A stretch of 9,537 nt of DNA from Alangreenwoodia sp963602445 (GTDB taxonomy: Bacteria; Bacillota; Clostridia; Peptostreptococcales; Anaerovoracaceae). The DNA lies in contig CAVCIY010000064.1 in assembly GCA_963602445.1 (NCBI GenBank), forward strand, positions 1 to 9,537. Reading direction: 5' to 3'. Under the pieces are notes generated by a model, which worked only from the letters and a program-made list of their open reading frames with translations, did not search any database and was not told where the DNA came from. Shown here one piece after another: positions 6,312 to 9,537 of this stretch. Each line of letters begins with the position of its first letter. Within the stretch, counting starts at the first letter, position 1. Position numbers and translations under genes: made by a program.

Positions 6312-6337
6312 TCAAAATTGCATATAAATAAATCCCG
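6018..6337. repeat. 16-bp tandem array, about 20 copies, overlapping the MBOAT stop codon
   Basis: Contiguous units follow the pattern gcataaccgaaactgc, acgtaagcggaactgt, atgcaatcgaatccgc; register is exact from 6050 to 6337 and traceable back to 6018. A 48-bp block of three units is duplicated perfectly (6194-6241 and 6242-6289), and a 24-base block recurs 96 bases apart (from about 6054 and 6150). Unit junctions are alternating pyrimidine-purine runs (for example tgtatgca, tgcacgta, cgcgcata). The rightmost units code for the last residues and the stop of the MBOAT gene. Confidence 0.95.
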
Positions 6338-7850
6338 CCGTAATATCACCCTTTATCCATATGCCAAATACGATCACGACCAAGCATGGCACAAGCATAC
6401 CGATAAACTGCACATTCCGGCTCTTTTGCGCAAGCGTCATTCGAATGCGGACGCCTCTCTCCTGGAATGCCTCCACAATAAGCATACCGACCACTCCTGC
6501 GGCAACGACCATAAAATCCATCTTTGTCATCCCGAGCTGCATGAGAGTCCCGTCAAGCAAGGCATGTGCGCCAAAAGAAGTGAACGATGCCTTAAGCATG
6601 GCAATTGCGCTGAGAAATGATGCGGCCCTCGTCATATAACGCCCGAGGAAAACTATTATCGCGGTGCGCATTATGCGAAATATATGCCATCCCGATGACT
6701 CACGATCAATCCCGAGACGGGCACATATCTTCACAAATGCCGGTTCAAGCAAAAGCGACGCCGTAATAATACTGCCGTTCCACAGGCCGAAAGCTATATA
6801 TTTTATGCTGGAGCCGTGCCAGATTCCTATTATGAGATATACGATAAATGTCGCCAGCGATGTAGGGAGAATCTTCCCGAATATGCCGCCGAATTTTTTT
6901 CTAGAAAATTTGCCAAGCCTTGTAAACGGCTTCGACAATGATATAGGATAAAAAACATAATCTCTCATCCAAGAACCGAGCGTGATATGCCATCTTCTCC
7001 AATAATCCGCCACAGAATCGGCAAACAGAGGTCTTTTGAAGTTCTCTGTGAGATTTATTCCAAACAGCTGCGCTGTGCCTCTTGCAATATCTATTCCGCC
7101 GGAAAAATCACAATAAAGCTGAATACAATAAAAAATAACCGCTGTGATGATTATGCTCCCCGTGTAATTGTTGTAATCGCCAAAAACTGTATTTACTAGC
7201 ACACCTGCGCGGTCTGCTATTACAAGCTTCTTAAAATAACCCCAAAGCATGAGCTGTATGCCGCTTCGGATATTTTCATAATCAAACTCGTGCGGTTCTG
7301 TGAGCTGTTTTCCGAGATCTCTGTGCCTGCTGATAGGCCCCTGAATAATCTGCGGGAAAAACGAAACAAAGAGCGCATACTTGAAAAAGTTGTGTTCGGC
7401 CTTGTATCTGCCTCTGTAGCAATCTATCACATATCCGCATGATTGGAATATATAATATGAAACGCCAAGAGGTATGGCAAGGCTGAACTCGGGAAGCTCC
7501 AGTCCCGTAATATGAGAGATAAAAGCCGCAGTCCCGCTCAGATATTTCAAAATATAAAGCATCCCGAAATTAAAAATGAGTGCCGCAGCCGCAACAGTCT
7601 TTTTCTTCTTCTTTAATTCACTTTTCGGCATCGCGGCCTTTTTCGCATTCAGCCTCTCAAGCCAAAGCCCTGCAATGAAGGTGACGGCGGTAGCCGCGAC
7701 AAGATATCCCGCCATCGCAGTCCCGCTGTAGATATAAAATACATAATCCGCAGCAAGAAGCACCACCCAGCGCACCTTACCCGGAATGCTGTAATATACC
7801 ACCAAGGATACTGCAACAAGGCACAAAAAAATCAATGATGTAAATGACAT
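6312..7850 (-). CDS. MBOAT O-acyltransferase, DltB/AlgI type
   Basis: A 512-residue polytopic membrane protein of the usual length for the family. Family landmarks in order: SYYIFQSCGYVIDCYRG (131-147), FFPQIIQGPI (164-173), QLYCDFSGGIDIARG (244-258), DYWRRWHITLGSWMRDYV (282-299, with H288) and GIWHG (342-346, the conserved His being H345). It ends 'FIYMQF', close to the 'IYFQF' end common in this family. The ATG has AAAGGAAAT at a spacing of about 9. It would move the acyl or aminoacyl group from the carrier protein across the membrane for the SGNH partner. It starts 27 bases after the carrier gene, so the two are probably co-transcribed. The last codons and stop lie in the 16-bp repeat array. 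Whether the cargo is D-alanine (DltB) or acetyl/other acyl (AlgI) is not decidable from this protein alone; the DltC-like neighbour favours a carrier-borne group. Confidence 0.95.
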   Translation of the reverse strand: MSFTSLIFLCLVAVSLVVYYSIPGKVRWVVLLAADYVFYIYSGTAMAGYLVAATAVTFIAGLWLERLNAKKAAMPKSELKKKKKTVAAAALIFNFGMLYILKYLSGTAAFISHITGLELPEFSLAIPLGVSYYIFQSCGYVIDCYRGRYKAEHNFFKYALFVSFFPQIIQGPISRHRDLGKQLTEPHEFDYENIRSGIQLMLWGYFKKLVIADRAGVLVNTVFGDYNNYTGSIIITAVIFYCIQLYCDFSGGIDIARGTAQLFGINLTENFKRPLFADSVADYWRRWHITLGSWMRDYVFYPISLSKPFTRLGKFSRKKFGGIFGKILPTSLATFIVYLIIGIWHGSSIKYIAFGLWNGSIITASLLLEPAFVKICARLGIDRESSGWHIFRIMRTAIIVFLGRYMTRAASFLSAIAMLKASFTSFGAHALLDGTLMQLGMTKMDFMVVAAGVVGMLIVEAFQERGVRIRMTLAQKSRNVQFIGMLVPCLVVIVFGIWIKGDITAGFIYMQF

Positions 7851-7877
7851 TTTATTATTTCCTTTGACATCCTAAAA

Positions 7878-8102
7878 TCAGTCTCTGCGCGATTCTATAA
7901 GCTTCATCATGGCTTCCGCGGAATTGAAATTCTCAGGGATGAGATCGTCAACATCTATTTCGACGTCAAATGTGTCCATTATTTCTCCGACAAGTGAAAC
8001 CATGTCGAAGGAATCGATAAGCTCGTCATCTATAAACGTCTTGCATGCTGCGACATCCGTACCCGGGCAGATATCCTCAAGTATTCTTAAAAGCTGTTCC
8101 AT
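7878..8102 (-). CDS. Acyl/peptidyl carrier protein, DltC-like
   Basis: A 74-residue acidic helical protein, typical carrier-protein length. The phosphopantetheine attachment site is DSFDMVSL with Ser31, in the context DDELIDSFDMVSLVGEIMD that matches DltC and related carriers. The C-terminal helix pair (VEIDVDDLIPENFNSAEAMM) is also typical. AAAGGAG lies 6 bases before the ATG and overlaps the stop region of the GNAT gene 12 bases upstream, so the genes are tightly coupled. It should hold an activated amino acid or acyl group as a thioester in the cytoplasm for the MBOAT protein. A matching adenylating enzyme is not in the window. A general fatty-acid ACP is less likely given its neighbours and the divergent DSFDMVS motif. 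Confidence 0.93.
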   Translation of the reverse strand: MEQLLRILEDICPGTDVAACKTFIDDELIDSFDMVSLVGEIMDTFDVEIDVDDLIPENFNSAEAMMKLIESRRD

Positions 8103-8114
8103 TTTTTTCTCCTT

Positions 8115-9368
8115 TCACGATTCATCCTGCGGCATTCTCACATAAACCTCCGATCTCAGACCATCAGGTTCATATCCGCAGTATTTGTAAAAATCTATCG
8201 CAATATCATTTTTTTCGCCGACCCATACAAGATTTTTCTCCGTACGGGTCTCTGATATATAAAATTCAAACATTCTTGATGCAAGTCCGCATTTTCTTGC
8301 GCCCTGCGAAACCGCAAGATGCCTGATTTCCGATGATTTTTTGCTTTTCTCAAAATGTATGATGCCGGCAGCGGCGCCGTCTCTTTCGGCATATATATAA
8401 TTTCCTGCGCTGATATCATTCGAAAGCTCTAAGTCCGTCGGAAGACATCCGGTGAGAATATCAAAATTTTCATAAAGAAGCATTTTTATCTTCTCAAAAT
8501 CTTCATCATTTGCTATTCGTATATCTTCTTTTGCTATTCTATTATCCTCATTTGTTATTTTATTGCCCTCATTTAATATTCCGCTGCGAGCCATCCTCAT
8601 ACGACCGAGCACCTTTGAGAAACCTGCACTTCTCATAAGGATACCTTCCGTATTTTCCGACTCTGTATTTTTCGACTCTGTATTTTCCGACGAAGACCGA
8701 TTCGTCAAATCTTCGCGGTCCGGTTTTATCACAACCTCACAGACAACAGGACATGCACCGCTCGCACCCCCGGCTTTCTCAGCACCCTCGGCACTCGCGT
8801 CATTTCCGACTTCTTCGGCATTCATTACATTTTCCGCACTCCTGAGACTTCCGACATCTACGGAATTTTCCTTATTCTCACGGTTTCCGGCTTTTTCGGT
8901 ATTTCCGCCATTTCCGACATCTCCGGAATTTTCCTCATTCTCACGATTTCCGGCATCTTCGTCATTTCCGATCCCAAAGCGACAAAGCTCAGCCAAACAA
9001 GCTGCCGCCTCGGAAACTATACCGGCAATGTCAGAAGCTTTATCGGCAGCCTTATATAAAGCTCTGTCGGCAGCCTCATCTGCAGACTTATCCGAAGCTT
9101 TTTCGGCAGCCTCATCTGCAGCGTCAGTCATCTTATCGATATCGTGAATGTAGTAATTCAAACGCACATGGGAGTCACGGCATCTGAAGATAAGAAGGTC
9201 TCCGTCAAACTGCGCATAAAATAATTTTCCGCAGCTGATTTCATTCTTAATCTCACTTCCGGACATAAAGCAGTTTGTCAGCACGCCGCGCTTCATCCGC
9301 AACATGATCAGTCTTGAAAATTCTTTGTAATCTTCAGCCTTCACAAGCTTTTCTGATTTTATCATCAT
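8115..9368 (-). CDS. GNAT-domain protein with four in-frame repeat insertions
   Basis: A 417-residue protein. I chose the ATG at 9368 because AAAGGA lies 9 bases upstream; an upstream GTG at 9452 would add 28 Arg-rich residues coded by repeat DNA and has no clear ribosome binding site. Residues 1-80 are a folded N-terminal part ('GVLTNCFMSGSEI', 'GKLFYAQFDGDLLIFR'), and 'CEVVIKPDRED' (210-220) and 'AGFSKVLGRMRMAR' (248-261) look like further pieces of that same domain. Residues 284-417 are a GNAT acetyltransferase: 'RHLAVSQGARKCGLASRM' (349-366, the acetyl-CoA loop R-x-x-G-L-A) and 'EKNDIAIDFYKYCGY' (385-399). Four unrelated repeats (about 80-111, 133-174, 225-240, 264-291) separate these parts. 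It is the first gene seen in the operon, 12 bases before the carrier gene, so it may modify the carrier-borne group, the polymer or a precursor. The substrate is unknown. Confidence 0.87.
   Translation of the reverse strand: MMIKSEKLVKAEDYKEFSRLIMLRMKRGVLTNCFMSGSEIKNEISCGKLFYAQFDGDLLIFRCRDSHVRLNYYIHDIDKMTDAADEAAEKASDKSADEAADRALYKAADKASDIAGIVSEAAACLAELCRFGIGNDEDAGNRENEENSGDVGNGGNTEKAGNRENKENSVDVGSLRSAENVMNAEEVGNDASAEGAEKAGGASGACPVVCEVVIKPDREDLTNRSSSENTESKNTESENTEGILMRSAGFSKVLGRMRMARSGILNEGNKITNEDNRIAKEDIRIANDEDFEKIKMLLYENFDILTGCLPTDLELSNDISAGNYIYAERDGAAAGIIHFEKSKKSSEIRHLAVSQGARKCGLASRMFEFYISETRTEKNLVWVGEKNDIAIDFYKYCGYEPDGLRSEVYVRMPQDES
8497..8577. repeat. 21-bp in-frame repeat in the GNAT gene
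   Basis: Clean units lie at 8515-8535, 8536-8556 and 8557-8577, with a weaker one before them. Each is 7 codons giving I-x-N/K-E-D-x-R/K type units (residues about 264-291) directly before the GNAT core. Confidence 0.85.
8650..8694. repeat. 15-bp in-frame repeat in the GNAT gene, 3 copies
   Basis: The unit gtattttccgactct recurs at 8650, 8665 and 8680 with one or a few changes. Five codons each give Ser-Glu-Asn-Thr-Glu units (residues about 225-240). Confidence 0.92.
8847..8972. repeat. 63-bp in-frame duplication in the GNAT gene
   Basis: Copies at 8847-8909 and 8910-8972 share ttccgacatct, ggaattttcc and attctcacg. Twenty-one codons per copy give the AGNRENxENSxDVG pattern (residues about 133-174). 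Flanking DNA to 8800 keeps the 'ttccg' rhythm, suggesting an older, shorter unit of about 9 bp. Confidence 0.88.
9036..9131. repeat. 12-bp in-frame repeat in the GNAT gene, 8 copies
   Basis: Contiguous units of the type agctttatcggc, agcctcatctgc and agacttatccga. Four codons each code for A-A-D-E or A-S-D-K units, giving an Ala/Asp/Glu/Lys-rich helix-forming stretch (residues about 80-111). Confidence 0.85.
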
Positions 9369-9440
9369 CGCCACAATTCCTTTTCTGCCGCACCGCACAT
9401 CTCCGGCCCGTCGCAATTCTCTTCTGCACTGCACTCTTCC

Positions 9441-9537
9441 GGCACGCCGCACTCTCCGGCACTCGTCTTACGCCCCGCTGCGCTCTCCGGCACTCGTCTT
9501 ACGCCCCGCTGCGCTCTCCGGCACTCGTCTTACGCCC
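9441..9537. repeat. 31-bp tandem array at the right edge, 3 or more copies
   Basis: The block ctctccggcactcgtcttac recurs with a 31-bp period (near 9452, 9483 and 9514) and runs to the edge, so the array is larger than seen. Degenerate forms with 'ccggc' and 'gcactc' continue leftward to about 9390. Because 31 is not a multiple of three and each unit has a TAA on the leftward strand, the array closes all three frames and is intergenic. It lies just upstream of the GNAT gene and holds no recognisable promoter. Confidence 0.88.

Noticed and set aside
5941..6349. Two overlapping leftward open frames of about 124 codons with 16-residue repeats
   Set aside because: The 16-bp unit happens to lack stops in these frames. 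Both frames lie on the same DNA, overlap the MBOAT 3' end out of frame and show only repeat-derived composition. A frameshift extension of the MBOAT protein is possible but unsupported because its end already matches the family.
8563..9147. Rightward 194-codon Ser/Phe/Ala-rich open frame
   Set aside because: It is antisense to the repeat region of the GNAT gene and mirrors its in-frame arrays; no start signal is seen.
9369..9452. 28-residue N-terminal extension of the GNAT protein from a GTG at 9452
   Set aside because: The extension is Arg/Gly-rich repeat-derived sequence without a clear ribosome binding site, whereas AAAGGA lies at good distance from the ATG at 9368.

Overview
The window looks like a chromosomal segment of a low-to-mid GC Gram-positive anaerobe of the class Clostridia, most likely Lachnospiraceae (Butyrivibrio-like relatives). 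The reasons are purine-rich AGGAGG/GGGAGGGG ribosome binding sites, sigma-A type promoters, a DUF5688-type protein (a family I associate mainly with Lachnospiraceae) and a Gram-positive dlt-like envelope gene set. The family and genus assignment is inference.

Layout from left to right: (1) the 5' part of a leftward hypothetical gene running off the left edge (1-533), with a strong promoter and an acidic DQAD-repeat tail; (2) a leftward DUF5688-like gene (681-1340) whose best promoter lies about 375 bases upstream (1723-1751); (3) a 781-base divergent gap holding two unrelated tandem-repeat arrays (48/24-bp and 24-bp units); (4) a rightward 249-aa protein with a DUF2314-like C-terminus (2122-2871); (5) a hairpin terminator and a 41-bp duplication; (6) a leftward AhpD-like carboxymuconolactone decarboxylase family gene (3067-3420); (7) a leftward envelope-modification operon, read right to left: a GNAT-domain protein (8115-9368), a DltC-like carrier protein (7878-8102), a DltB/AlgI-type MBOAT acyltransferase (6312-7850) and a membrane-anchored SGNH (DltD/AlgX-like) to CE4 polysaccharide deacetylase fusion (3580-5679).

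The operon has the carrier, membrane acyltransferase and SGNH parts of a Dlt-like pathway. In such a pathway an activated acyl or aminoacyl group is loaded on the phosphopantetheine arm of the carrier, moved across the membrane by the MBOAT protein and transferred to a cell-surface polymer by the SGNH protein. The adenylating DltA-like enzyme is not in the window; it may lie past the right edge. Fusing a deacetylase to the SGNH partner suggests that O-acylation and N-deacetylation of one envelope polymer are coupled.

The most unusual property is the density of tandem repeats. Almost every intergenic gap carries its own array with its own unit (16, 18, 24, 31, 41 and 48 bp), and three of the genes carry in-frame arrays (12, 15, 21, 30, 39 and 63 bp). 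Units inside genes are always multiples of three; those between genes need not be. A 632-base gap inside the operon, between the MBOAT and SGNH genes, is almost entirely two arrays (14 x 18 bp and about 20 x 16 bp). The 16-bp array runs into the MBOAT stop codon. In the 18-bp array, and apparently in the others, copies differ almost only by transitions.
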